64,000 nucleotides of DNA from Stromatinia cepivora (Eukaryota > Ascomycota > Leotiomycetes > Helotiales > Sclerotiniaceae): NCBI GenBank assembly GCA_014898415.1, contig RCTD01000015.1:620001-684000 (forward strand), read 5' to 3'. Positions within the stretch are counted from its first letter, which is position 1. Each line of letters begins with the position of its first letter. The position numbers were made by a program, and so were the translations under genes. Shown in pieces: positions 11,985-25,273 of this stretch. Below the pieces are notes generated by a model. That model saw only the letters and a list, made by a program, of their open reading frames with translations, made no database searches and was not told where the DNA came from.

Positions 11985-13100
11985 CTACACCAGACTAGGT
12001 ATAATAGTGTACCTATGTTTCCTATACCTATCACCAAACTCGATCCTATATCGTTTCTCTTTACCAATAGCCCAAACACGCATTTGCACGAACGAAAAAA
12101 TAGTAAACATAACCGCAGCCCAGCTCTTAGTCACAAAGCAAACTCCAATCCACGCCAGCGTCTCAAAGAAATAATTCGGGCATGTTACCCAATTAAACAC
12201 ATATCCATGAGGAATTGCCCTCTCCGTTCCGCAGGAAGATCGTAGATTACTCAATGCGATATGTACCAGCAAGTTCGAGATTTCACCGTATAGGTAAAGT
12301 GCTACGCCGAGTTTGGTGAGAAGGTTTCCTAAGTTAGACGAATTAGATAGAAATATTCTGGATTTCATCAGGAAAAATTACCAATTCGGGTTGGAGGTCC
12401 GGCGATAGTGGCAGTAGGTGAGTAAATCCAATATGCAAGGTTTACACCACCGAAAACCCAATAATGAAAAGAATTCTTGAAGATGTTGAATAAAGAAAGG
12501 CATGGTGGTCGCGGAAAATTTATGCACGAAAGCAATTTCAAGTTCGCGCTTCAGGTAGTGCTGCAGTATTAGGATCATAGAGAGAAACTGCGTGTTGGAT
12601 AATTGACCTCCGTGGGAGATATAGGTGTACAGATATGGTCGAGCAAGAAGGGCTGCGATGTGTATAAGAATTGGGCCGGCGTATTCTACGATGAACACAG
12701 TGCGCCATGAAATCTGTGGACCTAGATTGATATCAACTACCTGAGGGACATTCTTATATATCGAAACGAATTTGGACATTTAGTGGCATACCGAGATCCC
12801 TAACAGCGAGTACCCGTGTTCATAATATCCGTTTGCTTCGTAACCAAAGCCTTACGATCCTTTAAACTGCTCTTTCCATTAACGGAGAATAAACCGATGC
12901 GATTAGAATCATTGAAATGAACCTCTTTCGCGATGAGGCGTTTTACATCTTCGATCGTGGTGTTGGTGGTGATCTTGATGGATGAAGGGAGGTTTTTGAT
13001 GGGTGATTTGAGTGCTAAGTTTGGGGTGTGGTGTTAGTATTTGAGCGTAAATGAGTGAAAAATAACAATTCTGGAGCTTGATGATGATTGGAATGGCCAT
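11985..13100 (-). pseudogene. TSC13: very-long-chain trans-2-enoyl-CoA reductase (TSC13/TECR family) with a frameshift
   Basis: This ER membrane enzyme catalyses the last reduction of the fatty-acid elongation cycle using NADPH. Four exons on the minus strand: 13067-13100, 12814-13014, 12382-12736 and 11985-12328; introns of 52, 77 and 53 bp. The product would be about 310 aa, the usual family length. Exon 2 encodes the ubiquitin-like N-terminal domain (KITTNTTIEDVKRLIAKE). Exons 3-4 encode the steroid-5-alpha-reductase-type domain, with LKRELE..FVHKFSATTMP, NSFHYW, GGVNLAY, the CPNYFFE signature and GDRYRKHRYTIIP at the end. Within exon 3, between 12485 and 12500, the frame slips by a net +1 (or +4) bases: the sequence before it reads ..TTMPFF and the conserved ..NIFKNSFHYW lies in another frame. 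Unshifted, translation ends at the TAA at 12378-12380. The gene is normally essential, so a sequencing error or a second copy should be considered. Exon 1 uses a weak GTTATT donor. Confidence 0.85.
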
Positions 13101-13850
13101 AGTGGAAGGGTTAAGATGGATCTGAATGTCGTTTTACAAGTGGTAGAATGATGATAGAATCGATGGGTGGGCGAAAGTTATCGGGTGGCATGATACTATC
13201 GCCATATCCTCAACCAAGTGCCAACGCCGCCATAAGTTGTAACTCAGATATTATTACTTATTTGAATAAGCTCACTTTTTGTATTTTAATCCACTACTCT
13301 TACAGCTACTTACAACTCTATTTTACTTTATTAAACAAAAATAACTCTATACCTATAAGAAGATATAAGTTGACTATTAAACCTCTTCAAGAAATAAAGT
13401 TAGAATCGAGACTCGAACAAGAACATCTCATATCATATCGCTTTTAGTCTTTCCATATCCTCAGGTTTCAAACCTTGATGCCCTATAGAAACATTCTCAG
13501 TTTCTATTGGTTTAAGACTATCTAGGAACAAGTTGTATCATGTTCTCCCTATCAGCTTTCTTCTTCTATTGAGACCCTACAGAGTCAATACAAGATAACC
13601 TTCACCTCTTTAAATTATGGTTCAGATATATTACGAGGTATCATATATTTATTTATATTCTATCTAAAATGATTATTCGAATTCTCCCAGAATTCTCATA
13701 CACAAATTAATCATCCGTCGTTTGCATCCCCGCTCTCCACAAAGATCCCTAATAAGAAAATACCTGGCTAAGCATTGACTAGTTTATGCTACTTTGCTAT
13801 CAGTACGGGTACCAATGTCTTCTCCATTCTTCCAAAGAACATGCTAAGAT
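13101..13850. other. intergenic region between TSC13 and MFS genes
   Basis: Upstream side of TSC13, moderately AT-rich. The 99-codon plus-strand frame at 13148-13447 shows no domain. Nothing else seen. Confidence 0.45.
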
Positions 13851-16428
13851 TCATTTCGGATTATCCAGACATAATTTACCAATTTCCAGGCCACAAATCA
13901 AGCCAAGCCCAGCGATCCCAAGCATGACTCCAAAGACTGCATGAAAAGCCTGTCCGTAGGCATGCTCCACCTGCATTTTAAAAGGTGAGGAATTTGGGAG
14001 AGCCGCCAACTCTTTCAGAAAGCCCTCTGCATTCTTGCCAATTGGCTCTGGTAGCCCAGCATGTCTCAAATGTTTCGATAGTAGATTCTGGAAAACTGTG
14101 CCTTCGATAGCTGCTCTAATACTTTGGCCAAACGTCCGCAAAACCGCGTATATGGCTGCTGCATAAGCGACGTCTTCGCTTCTGGCTATAGCTTGGACGC
14201 CAAAGATCATCGGCATCATTATGAACCCGTGAGCGAATCCCACAACAATGAAGACCCAGACCCAGCACACTGTTGTTGAGTTTTCGTCGAGCATTATTAG
14301 AAGGCCGTATGCCACACACATGAAGACCCAGCAGCTCTATAGTGCCCACCTCAATCTTCCAGTACGGGTCATGATAAGACCAACCATCATACTTGTTGGA
14401 AGAAGACTGGCGGTGACTGGTAGAAGACCAACACCAGTTTGAATTGGAGACTGGCTCTTCACAGATGCAAGGTAGAATGGCATGTAGTAAAGCCCGCCTA
14501 GTATCTGAGATATATGTCAGTCTTATGAGAAAATGATTTGGGGAAAGATCCCATACCAGTAAACCCTGAAGTATGCAGCACACATAGGCAAGTATAGCTG
14601 ACCTGCTATTGAAGAGAAAAAGCCTTAAAAAGGGCACTGTTGCTAGCTATCTCTCCCACGACAGCGTGCAACACAATCCGAAGGCTCCTAGTGTGAGAGG
14701 AACAAGTGTTTGGTAAGAATCCCACTCAAACTGAACTCCGCCCCAGGTTATTGCTACCAAGAAGCTAGTTACACTAGCGATGAAAAGAATACCACCAACC
14801 TAGTCGACACGAGAAAATTTTGTCTTCAAGGAGGAAGTCTGCATTTTGAGTTTCAAAACTAAAGGAGTCAAAACAAGCGCGGCAGCACAAAAAGGAAAGT
14901 TGAGATAGAATATCCAGCGCCAAGTTGTATGCTTCACGATACCACCCCCAATGAGTGGGCCTGTTATTGTTCCGAATGCCCATGCTACTTGAATCAAACC
15001 ATTATATTTAGGTCGTTGTCGAAGAGGAATGATGTCGGTCGTAATAACGAGGACTAGGACAATGATTCCACCACCACCAATCCCTTGTACCGAGCGTCCT
15101 GCCAAAAAAATGCATGAAGTTGTTAGCAGTGCAGCAGATGATAGTACCAACGGTAAATAGTAGGACGGAAAGGAACAGCAACTGTTGCCTTCCAAAGATA
15201 TTCGAAAGTGCGGCGAAGAATGGTTGGAAGCTTTAAGGTTCTGAAATAAACATCCTAGATGTTTATAAAAAGGATATTATATATGTTTTTTTATTGTAGA
15301 ATAAGGATGTTTAATTTACATTTCAAGGTATAAGAGTAATTATGCAAGAAAGATTCATTCTTATTAGATAGTAAATTATATAATACAATAAAAGTTGTAC
15401 GAGTTATGAATACCTAAAGTAACAATCTGAAATTGAAGTTATCCTTATTTAATTGATTTATATTATTTAATTCAGAGCTATTTATTTTATTAATAATCAA
15501 CGAATTATTATTTTATTTTAATTTTTTTCGGATTGAATCGTTCGCGTTACCATTGTACCGTGTAATCATACAAAAACAATTATATTAAATATTGAAACTC
15601 TTCAATTTTAAAATATATATTATTATATTATCATTTTTTAGAATTTCTTGATTTCGAAGATATTCTATATATTCCAATTTGTGTCTGGATTCTATTTTTT
15701 GAAAAAAGAAGTTTTTTTGGAAATTTCTTTTTTTAGAATTTTTTTTGGGAATTTTTTGTTTTTTTCCAAGTACTTTGTATTATACAATAAGTAAAATAAA
15801 TAACGAGAATGAAAAAAGAGCTAATTTTGAAAAAAGCGAATTAGAAAAAGATTGAAGAAATTAAAAATCAATATACAGGAGAATTCAAAACGAATATAGG
15901 GTTTTTAGGCTATTTACGATTGATTTGGATATCTAGGATGATAATATCCATATAATATATATCGAAGATTACTTTAGGGAAGACCGCATTTGTCAAAAGA
16001 TATGATGTGCCGGCCCAGAATGTATCGATAGCGCTGCCCTGAATTTCAACCAATGTCATAGTGTCAGTGAAAATTTACATCCAATAAAGGCCTTAATCAA
16101 CGCTCACTGGAAGCACTGGAACCAGAATCGTAGCATCAATAGATGCCATTAGAGAGACTATCAGCAGGACAATCATAATGAGCCATTCTTGCCTTCCTGC
16201 CTTCCAGTCCGTGAACTGTTTCGTCTCATCTTTCAAGGGATCGACAGGCAAACCGTACTCGACATCCAATCTGGGTTGGAGTGATTTGCTTTCGGAAGGC
16301 ATAATTATCTCCTCTAAAACACCAGACGACGTGACTTTTGTTGGGTTCTCTGGAGTTTCCATAGTTCCCGTAGTTGGCTCTAGGGATTTAGTACTGTAAT
16401 TCTGGGTCCTGAAGAAGTACTGTGTCAA
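13851..16428 (-). pseudogene. MFS drug/H+ antiporter-type transporter, disrupted
   Basis: Successive minus-strand segments follow the order of a 12-14 TM fungal MFS exporter. They are a polar N-terminus with TM1 (16093-16428, SLMASIDATILVPVLP), then GSAIDTFWAGTSYLLTNAVF (about 15980-16038), and, beyond an insertion, QPFFAALSNIFGRQQLLFLS (about 15170-15225). Next come GRSVQGIGGGGII..GPLIGGG..WRWIFYLNFP (14800-15110), a middle segment interrupted by an intron near 14500-14557, and the C-terminal TMs (13851-14321). Damage includes a 747-bp insertion (15231-15977) and one extra T in a seven-T run near 15108 before LAGRSVQG. In-frame TAG codons occur at 14800-14802 (RVD-stop-VGG), 14337-14339 (WAL-stop-SCW) and 14647-14649. 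The first two lie where Trp TGG is expected, so each is a G-to-A change, i.e. CpA-to-TpA on the other strand. Specific substrate unknown. Confidence 0.88.
15231..15977. mobile_element. 747-bp AT-rich insertion in the MFS gene, 5-bp TSD
   Basis: Flanked by the direct repeat GGAAG (15226-15230 and 15978-15982). Taking out the insert plus one repeat copy rejoins ..NAVF to QPFFAAL in frame, so both ends are exact. The insert starts CTTTAAGG and ends ACTTTAG, is about 75-80% AT by eye and has no open frame. A 10-bp inverted pair (15251-15260 and 15931-15940, CATCCTAGAT) lies near the ends. The 5-bp duplication fits a solo LTR or a small DNA transposon. It does not match the LTRs of elements A, C or D. 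Confidence 0.8.
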
Positions 16429-17540
16429 AAGATGGATACAATTAAATCCTGCCTACTTCCACTGTAAGAGCTGTCTCCTTAGTGATTTCTGCTTGCTGGT
16501 ATGAGTTCAAGGTCACGTAGACACCCATCCAGATTTCGTTTTTATCTCAACGCATTCGATGGCAGATAGAGTGAGGGCAAATCAGCCCATTTTAACGCCG
16601 CATGCCCACATTTTCTTCAAACTTTACTAGCCATCCGAATGAACTTGTGCATATCAAACTTCAAGACTGTCTTCACCGAGTACAACCACCTCACCGAAGT
16701 AAGAGGGTGTGGTTGGTGCAGTTGTGAAACGATCAGAAACAATCCAGTGGTGTGCCCGATATTAAGGATTACTTGCATAATCCGGCTTAATTTAGCAGTG
16801 AAAGAAAGAAAAAGAAGCATGATTAGATCGTGACTGCATTGAAGAAATGAACTAATGACTCCTGAAATTAGATCACATCTTGCGACACTCAATAGTTCTA
16901 CCAACAGGCATATCACACAATGTTACTAATATAAGAATATGTACAGGTATTTAGTAGTGAGGCTTCAGCTTCAGTTCTGGATAAATGTCTTTCATCCATG
17001 GTCAGGTCATTATCGTCAAGAAACCCGACCCCTGATAGGTGGCCTCGGGAGTCGGTGTATAATGACGCCGGTATTACATGCATGAAGGAGGGTTCAACAG
17101 TTTTGACAGATTTGGTGAAGAAATAAATTGTTGCTAATAGCTAGGGATTACTTGCCAAATAGAGTTACCGAGCACTTGTATGCCACACACCTGCATTAGC
17201 ACAATAAGAATGAGAGTTTTCAGAAGATCCTGAGTGTCCTCGCCGCAAGCAACTGTTGCAATATTGCGACTATCTTACGTATCTTGCTCGTGTTGGCTGT
17301 CAGATTGAACACAACGTTCTTATCAATACTAAAGAATAATAAGTGCGGTAGAATGAATTCCTTCGATAACTCGTAGTCTAACAGGGGATCCGTCAAGCGA
17401 GGGCTTACTTTGATAGAAACGTGTGGAAAACGCTCTAGGCTCATCGTGTCCATCACATTGTCATACCACAAAACAGCTTAGATTTGATTTTACTAGTGCC
17501 GACCTTGCCGTAAATAATCTTTTCTATTTCGACTAGGAGA
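16429..17540. other. MFS upstream region up to the edge of the AT island
   Basis: Normal-composition DNA with the probable MFS promoter. The frames 16617-16916 (minus), 16639-16833 (plus) and 17220-17471 (minus) overlap or lack recognisable domains and may be noncoding or relics. Composition drops abruptly to very AT-rich after about 17540. Confidence 0.4.
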
Positions 17541-18258
17541 ATTTTGAGAACCGAAAAAAAAAATATATATATTATATAATCTAGAGTAAGATAAGATAAT
17601 AAATAATTTCAAATCTTATATTCTTATATTTAATAATTAATATATTATATTCCAAATTATAATTTTTGAAAAGAACTTTTTCTTATAATAATATAATTTT
17701 TTATTTATCGGAAATCTTATAATCAATTCTTAAATGAAATAATTAGATTTCAAATTAAAATAATAATTTTCGATTTTGATTGAAAAATCTTTGATTTTAT
17801 CGTTATTGAATTAACATTAATCATGAATTATTAATTAATATTAAATAAATTTATAGATTTATTATATTTAATAAATATTAAATAATATATTATTAATAGT
17901 AAATAAAATTAATTTAATATAATGTATTTTGGTAGTTATTAAAATTAAAATGTTAAAAGGTATTGTTTTTAATATTATAATAAAAACTCTTTTTTAATCA
18001 CTTCAAGATTTAAAAACTTATATATATATTATTCTAGATCTATTCGAATCGATATAATTAGAAAACATTTTAAAATACTTTCAAAATATACAAATTTCAG
18101 TATTTCAAAATGTTTCTAATAATATTTTATTTAGATTATATATATTGAACTTTATATATACTACCGTTCGTAGTATAGCTTAAATATCAATCATCGTTGT
18201 ATATTAATTATAACATCATCTCAAGTATCAAGTTTGAATCTTCTTTATATTGTCATGC

Positions 18259-18567
18259 TGTCACGGAAAGACTTGCAATCCCCTGTATCCTACAAAGGAT
18301 CAAGGGTATACTTTTCAATCAGGATGAAGGATCATCTAGATCCTATCAATCTATTCGATCGATAAATAATTTTGATATACTAATAAATAAGGATTTAATT
18401 TAATTAAGATATTTATTAATTAAATAATTATTTATTTGTTTTATATATATAATCCTTGATCTATATAATTAAAGATAAATCATTCAATTCTATTTACTTT
18501 ATCAATCATATATATTATTTATTCCCCGATCCCTGAAAGTGCTCTGTAATCATACTATCCCGTGATA
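18259..18567 (+). mobile_element. solo LTR of element family C
   Basis: 309 bp, from TGTCACGG to CCGTGATA (8-bp terminal inverted repeat with one RIP-type change). Flanked by the perfect 5-bp duplication CATGC (18254-18258, 18568-18572). No internal element sequence on either side, so this is a solo LTR. Confidence 0.92.
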
Positions 18568-19231
18568 CATGCATAGTTTTATTTGGCTGTGCCGTATTGA
18601 CCGATTAAAAATGTATGGAAATATTAATAGGAGAGGGTGGTCAGTACAAGTATTATACGACATCTCCTGATATCTATACGGGTTGTGAAGGGGACTAATA
18701 CACATAGGTTCTCGTCCGCGTCGAGGAGTTAGTCTCACTTGTATATAATATTGATAATCAGTAGTCACTTCATTAACCGATATCCCTACATCATACACGG
18801 CCCGATATCTTGCACGCATTTAAAATTGTATTATGAATTCGATCAATAAATAATTTGCTAATATATTTAATTAAAATTTTGAATTAAAATAGTTTTTATA
18901 TTTATATTTCATTATAAATAATAAAATATTAAAAGATTACTTTTTTTTCATAATCAAAATGAAAAAAAGAAAATTATATAAAAAATATCTATATATTAAT
19001 TTATTTTAAATTATAAAAAAGAAATATTAAATTATTTAATAAATTATCAATTTATAATAATATAAAAAAAGTGAAAAAAGTATAATTTTATTTTATAAAT
19101 CCTAAATTATATATAATTTCAATTTTAAATTTTAAATATAAATTTTTATTTAATAGGATTTAATAATATTAAGTAATTTTATAATATTTCAAATTTTATT
19201 TTGATAAAATATTAATATTTAATACTTAAAA

Positions 19232-19397
19232 TGTTAACTTTTGGTGCAGGAAGTAGTAGTATTGTTGACTATATAGATTGAACTAAGGATCTATAATTCT
19301 AATAGGAGTAGAATTGAGATTATCCCCAAATATAGTCTATACACCATTATAATCATATAACCTCAATTCTAATCCTATAATGGCTTCATTTCCAATA
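19232..19397 (-). repeat. 3' LTR of element A
   Basis: 166 bp, same orientation and length as 35424-35589. Differences between the two are mainly G/A and C/T transitions. Confidence 0.9.
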
Positions 19398-19429
19398 TTC
19401 TTCTATTGAAGATATTCTATTCGATCTTT

Positions 19430-22400
19430 TTAGACTATTAATTCTAACATTTTCTTGAATCTTTTGAAAACAATCCTTATACAAAATTTTATTATTCTAT
19501 CAATAATTATATTGTATGTATTGATATAATTAGTAGCGATTTTCTCCTTTTCTATTAAATCCTTAATGAAATGATAATTGATATTTATATATTTGGATCG
19601 TTTATATAAATATAGGTTCTTAATTAAAGTTAAAGCGCCCTGATTATTATCAAGTATTTGAACCATATCTTTATTCTTTCCAATATAATTTGATCTAAAT
19701 AAATCTTTGGGTATTTATATAATCCATCTTTTTTGTTTAATGAATATTGTTATTGTAATATATTCTGATTCTGTATTAAAAGTAGCTATAGATATTTATT
19801 TCTTGTTAATCTATAATATAAGATTTCTATAGAATATCACAACTCTTTTTGAAACATTTTTCCGGTTATATTTATTACTAATCCAATCTATATCTATATA
19901 TACCTTTATTATATTATCAAATATATTATATTCTTTGCAAATATCAGATTATACTTTTTTTAACCCGAATTATAACTTCTGTTTGATTATTGATTATAAA
20001 TATCACATCAGATTCTTCAAAACTATAATATGATGTTTTGCTGATTTTGCTATAAATTGTAAAAGTCTTTCAATTGAGAATACTATATTTGATCAAGTGT
20101 ATATTATTGAATGAATCACATTTCTTATTCGTTATTGATATTCATTTATATCTATTAGTTCATCATTATTGATTGCTAATCGAAGATAGATATAATCCAT
20201 TATTGACAGTTTCTTGATTTGGTATTGTTTATATATAATATTGTATTTGATTAGTATAGTGTTGAGATATTCTTTTTGGTTTATGGTTAATATATATGTT
20301 TTTCTATTGTAAATGATTTTAACATTTAGGATTTTATTAATCTCTTTTAGATTCTTAATATTAAAATGGGTTGATAGCTTTTTATCGAATCAAGTGATTT
20401 GTGATAATGTATATAATATAATAATGATATTGTCGATATATATCAGTAATATTATATTATGGTCTTTAGATATATATAGATATGGGTTTGCTAAACTTTG
20501 TATAAAATCTATATTTAAAAGTTCTTTCTTTAATAGTAAACTTCAGTCTTTTTTAGTTTGCTTTAAATCATATAGACTTTATAGAGTTTGTAGTATATAT
20601 CCCTTTTCGATTTTGATATTTTGGGATGATTCGAAATAGATCTTTTCTTTCAAGTGTGATTTAATAAAGGTGTTTTTGATATCGAAATATGAATATTCCA
20701 AATTTTCTTTTATAACGATAGTTAAAAATAATCTGAGTGTATTTAACCTCATTATTGATACAAATATTTCGTTATAATCTTTTCTTAATACCTGATTAAA
20801 TCTTTGAACTACTAATCTTATCTTGAATCGTTTTATTTTGTTATTCTTGATTTTAATTATAAATATTCATTTCGTTGAAACCAGATTACTTTTTTTAAGG
20901 AATATATATTCTTTCCAAGTATCATTTTGAATTAAAGATATGATTTCCTTTTGAATAACTTTCTTTCATTTTTTAAAGTATTTTCGATTCGATATTATTT
21001 CCTTATAAATTCTTAATATTTTGATTCCTAGAATTTCTTTGACTGGATATACTATATCTTTTGTATTGTTTATATTTATCAACGAAATTATAAAATCTAA
21101 AACGATTTTGTTTTTGATATAAAAATTTATCTTATAAATAATTGGGATTATAATTATAATATATTTTATATTTTCTTGAGTTTTGATCTATATAGATATC
21201 ACAATCAATGTTCTTATAATCTTGTTTTTTTGTTCTTTTTCAGGATTTTATTCTATATTTCTTTTCTGTTTTTATATTAAATATCTTAGGAATTCGTTTT
21301 CAAGATTCATTATATCCTTTTATTCAATTTCAAATGATTATGGATTTACTTCGTTTTCTGATTCTATTGAAATAGATTTATCAACAAAATTTAAAATGAT
21401 CTTAAATTTTATTCCTAATATAAATTCAGAATTTACAAAAGTTGACTTTTGAGCTGGGATTTCTGGAATGATGGATTCAATATCTGAAATATTCTTGAAA
21501 GAAGATTTTTGATTTGTTTTTTGGATATTATTATCTTTATTTTCATTGTATATTGATATTAATATATCTAATTTATTTGATTTCAATTCAATAATTGGAA
21601 TACTTAATATAATCATTGAATTCAGTATAATATCTATTAGAGAGAATATTTAGAATAAAAGTGATATAGATATTATATTTGGTATTAAAGATAAAAAAGA
21701 TGCTTTGTTTGTTATTAGTTTATTACAAAGTTTTCGATTTGATTTTATATTTTTTGTTCTTTGTGGATTTGATTTATAATTTCTTAATTTAAGATTCAAA
21801 TCTCTTTTTTGATGAAATTCATTTATAATTATTTTATTTGATTGAAATATATAATCTAATTTTGGAGAATACATTTTGATATATTTATTCGTAATTTTTG
21901 AGTATTCTAAAAATATATCGATTTTCGAAGTATTCTGTAATTTATTATATCTTTGCTTTTTCAGAATAATCTTAGGATTAATATAAATATAATATTTGCT
22001 TCCTTAGATTTTATATATCTTTATATTTAATATTATATTTGTAAAAGCTTTTATAAAGAATTAATCTATTCTATTTATATTAAAATCAATATTAATACGA
22101 TTCCTGATATAAGTATTATATTCTATAATTTCATTTCAAAATTTTAATAATAATCTAGTTTCTTTTAATATTACTTTTATATTTGTTTTTGTAATCTTTA
22201 TATTCTATTTTGTAAATTTGTTTTGATATAAAAAAGTAATTATTATAATTTCGGATTGTATATTTGATGATTATTTATAAATAACTTATAGAAATTCTGG
22301 TATATTATTAATTCTGATTATAATAATCTTTTCTCCAGTAATCAATTCTATTTTCTTTTTCCAAGTTTTCAATGTTTGAATTATATCATCTTTTTGTTTA

Positions 22401-22561
22401 AATAATATAATCCAATTTATTTTTATATAATTGTTAATGATCAATATGAAATAACAATTCCCTCGAATCGATTTTGGGAATAATCCTGTAATATCGAAAT
22501 ATATAAGTTCGAATCTCTTTGATTTATACAAACTCAATTGCTTCGGAATATGATTGATCAT
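19430..22561 (-). pseudogene. element A pol: integrase, reverse transcriptase and RNase H remnants
   Basis: Read on the minus strand from 22561. The integrase catalytic core comes first (YFDITGLFPKSIRGN, with RINNIPEF where the second acidic residue of a copia RSDNG motif would be, i.e. Asp to Asn). A polar linker follows (21338-21616). The reverse transcriptase palm motif near 20430-20445 reads YIDN in place of YVDD. RNase H is at 19430-19666 (DNQGALTLIKN, SKYININYHFIKD, IIDRIIK where ADGLTK is expected). Stops and frameshifts occur throughout. The substituted catalytic residues are all explained by G-to-A changes on the coding strand. Confidence 0.88.
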
Positions 22562-23374
22562 TTTGATAAATATATATATTTCGCAGATATCTAATTTAAT
22601 TGGGATCTTTATTGATTTGATTATATTGAATACTTTGTATAAATTCTTAATCTTATTTGGATCTAGATGATTGAATCTTTGATATTATAATAGATATCTT
22701 TTTTTCTCCTTAAATATTAATTCGTTATCAATATCTTTAATACTATCGATTATCTTTAAAGAAAGACCTTTTTCTTAATCATTTTGATATATACTTGAAT
22801 AGAGAATTGTATCCTTATATCCTTTGATTATATATGAAATTATATATATTCCATTTTGTATTTTAATATAGATAACTTTCTTATTGTCCTTTTTGAAATA
22901 TATATAATAAAAATTGAATTCCCCTTACAATTCTATTTCGCAGATTCTTTTTCCTAACAGCAAGTTTACTTCTAACTCTAATATATATAATATATTTGAA
23001 AATAGCATCTTAGAATCATTTTTGTATATTATATCTATTAAACTCCAATAACAATAATATATTATTCCTTTATCAATCTTTATCCTTTGTTTAACAATAA
23101 AATCTATTAATCTAAATAATAAAGATTGATTAAATATATATAAAGAAACATCTATATTGGTATACTATTTATTAAAGGAAGCTTTATTAATGATTTCCTT
23201 TGTCAAATTGTAATCTTCTTTTATTATATCCTTAATATCAAAATTTAATTTAAAGATATTATTAATAAAATGTATTTAATCTTTTTTATTAAAATAGATC
23301 TTTTTCGGATTCAATGATTCCTTTCTTTTTTGATGATAAAGATAATTATAAAGGAATTTGTTGATTTGTATTAA

Positions 23375-23683
23375 TGTCACGGAAAGCCCCGCAATCCTCT
23401 GTATCTTATGAAGGATTAAAGCGTATGCTTTCCAATCGGAATGAAGGATCTACTAGCCCTTACCAATCCATCAATTGATAAGGTGATCCTGATATACTAA
23501 TAAACAAAGATCTAGCTTAATTAAAATGTATATCGGCTAGATAATCATTTATTTGTTCTATATATACAGCTCTTGATTCATATAATCAAGGGTAAATCAT
23601 TTAATTCTTTTACTCTACCAATCATGTGTACCATTTATTCAACGATCTTTGAAAATGCTATATAATTATATTATCCCGTAATA
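23375..23683 (+). repeat. 5' LTR of C1
   Basis: 309 bp, TGTCACGG to CCGTAATA. Differs from other family members by transitions only, as far as I can align by eye. Confidence 0.9.
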
Positions 23684-25273
23684 ATTATGAGCCCGATAGC
23701 TTTTAAATCTATACAACTTCTTATTCGATAATTATTAAGTACTCAAAGGATTATTCTTAAAATATTATTCCTATTTTATTTATAATTCAATATTTATATC
23801 AATTTAATTATCTTCATTTAATATAGCAAAAGATCAAAACGATTTTCTTTTTATAATCTATATTTAATAATTAAAATAATATCTATATTTGAAAAATAAA
23901 TATCAAGTTCAAGGAATCTAGAATTCAATCAATCCAGAAAATAACCCATTTGTTTCTATATCAACGATATCCATTCCAAACTTCAATCTGATAAATAAAC
24001 TTATTTATACTCAAATCGATTGATTTTCAATCAAACCATCTGTTTTATCTTTTGTTATCGATTTCCAAATTAAATATAATCAAAAGAAACAAATTCAATA
24101 TCAAAAGGAATTCTCGGAATATTTTATAACAATTCAATCCAAAGAAAATACTAATAGAAATATAAAAATGAAAGATTCTGATAATAATACATCGGGATTC
24201 ATTTTTAATAAATCCATTGCTTTACTTCCAATTACCTTCCAAGAAATCTCCTCCGAATTTATCTCTCTCCAATTAAAATATTAATATCAACAATAAGAAT
24301 ATACATAGAATCATAAAGCTTTCAAGGATATTTACAAATAAATCGAATCATCAATTGATTAAGTATACCTTATAAAGCTATCCATTCTTAATCAGAATAT
24401 TACAGCTCTTTCATTCAAAACGATTATCAATATACTCAAAAAAAAGCTTTTATCTACAATAACTATTGTTAAATTTGCAATACTACAAGAATATCGATCT
24501 ATTCTAATACAAACCTTGTTTAACAAAATCGATCCTATCAAATGATATAGAGATTGAATTATAACCTATACTAAAACTCTTGTATACAAGATTATTAAGG
24601 TATAAGATGAAATCGCTATCAATACTTTTCTACAAATCGTTAATATTAGGATACTCCCAATCTAGGCAAATATTATAATTATATAGATCAAAATGAACAA
24701 TCAATTCGGATTATTTAATCTTTTATTCAAACAATTCAAAGATATTTTTGAAGGATTAATCTTTCAGAATTTTATTTCCTTAAAAACTAAAGGAGGAGTA
24801 TATTCTATATTTATTTCTTTTCAAAATAATAAAAAGTTTAAAAAGAATAAAAAGAGTATCAATTCTGAAAGTAATCAAGGGATTAAAAAGATCTAGGAAT
24901 ATCCTTACAAAATCGAATCTAAATAGAATAATAAAATTAATCATAATTACATTATATACAATTACAAAACTATAAAGTTAACACTCATTAGAAGGATCAA
25001 TCCACTACTCAAAAGAGTATTTAACGAAAACAAACTATAAGTAATTAAGGATCGAGCAAGATTGTATTTATAAAAGCAATTTCATTTTGATTAAATCAAA
25101 AAGAAATAGATGAAAGGTTCCATTGATCCTTCAAGACCTTCAATTAACGCTGCTATCTTGAATACTTGATATAATCAATCAGAGGTATATTCTATAATAA
25201 TGAGAATATACTATCTGTTCAATAACATTTTACTCGATAATTGTAATATTATATATATTGTAAACAATATATC

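Noticed and set aside
14116..14637. 173-codon minus-strand ORF as its own gene
   Set aside because: Only its first part is transporter sequence; the rest is an out-of-frame reading of the MFS gene through an intron.
18550..18819. 89-codon minus-strand ORF
   Set aside because: It starts in unique sequence and runs into the solo LTR end; no domain. Treated as a chance frame.
24693..24896. Independent small gene
   Set aside because: It lies inside element C1 in the gag position and continues, with stops, into the protease region.
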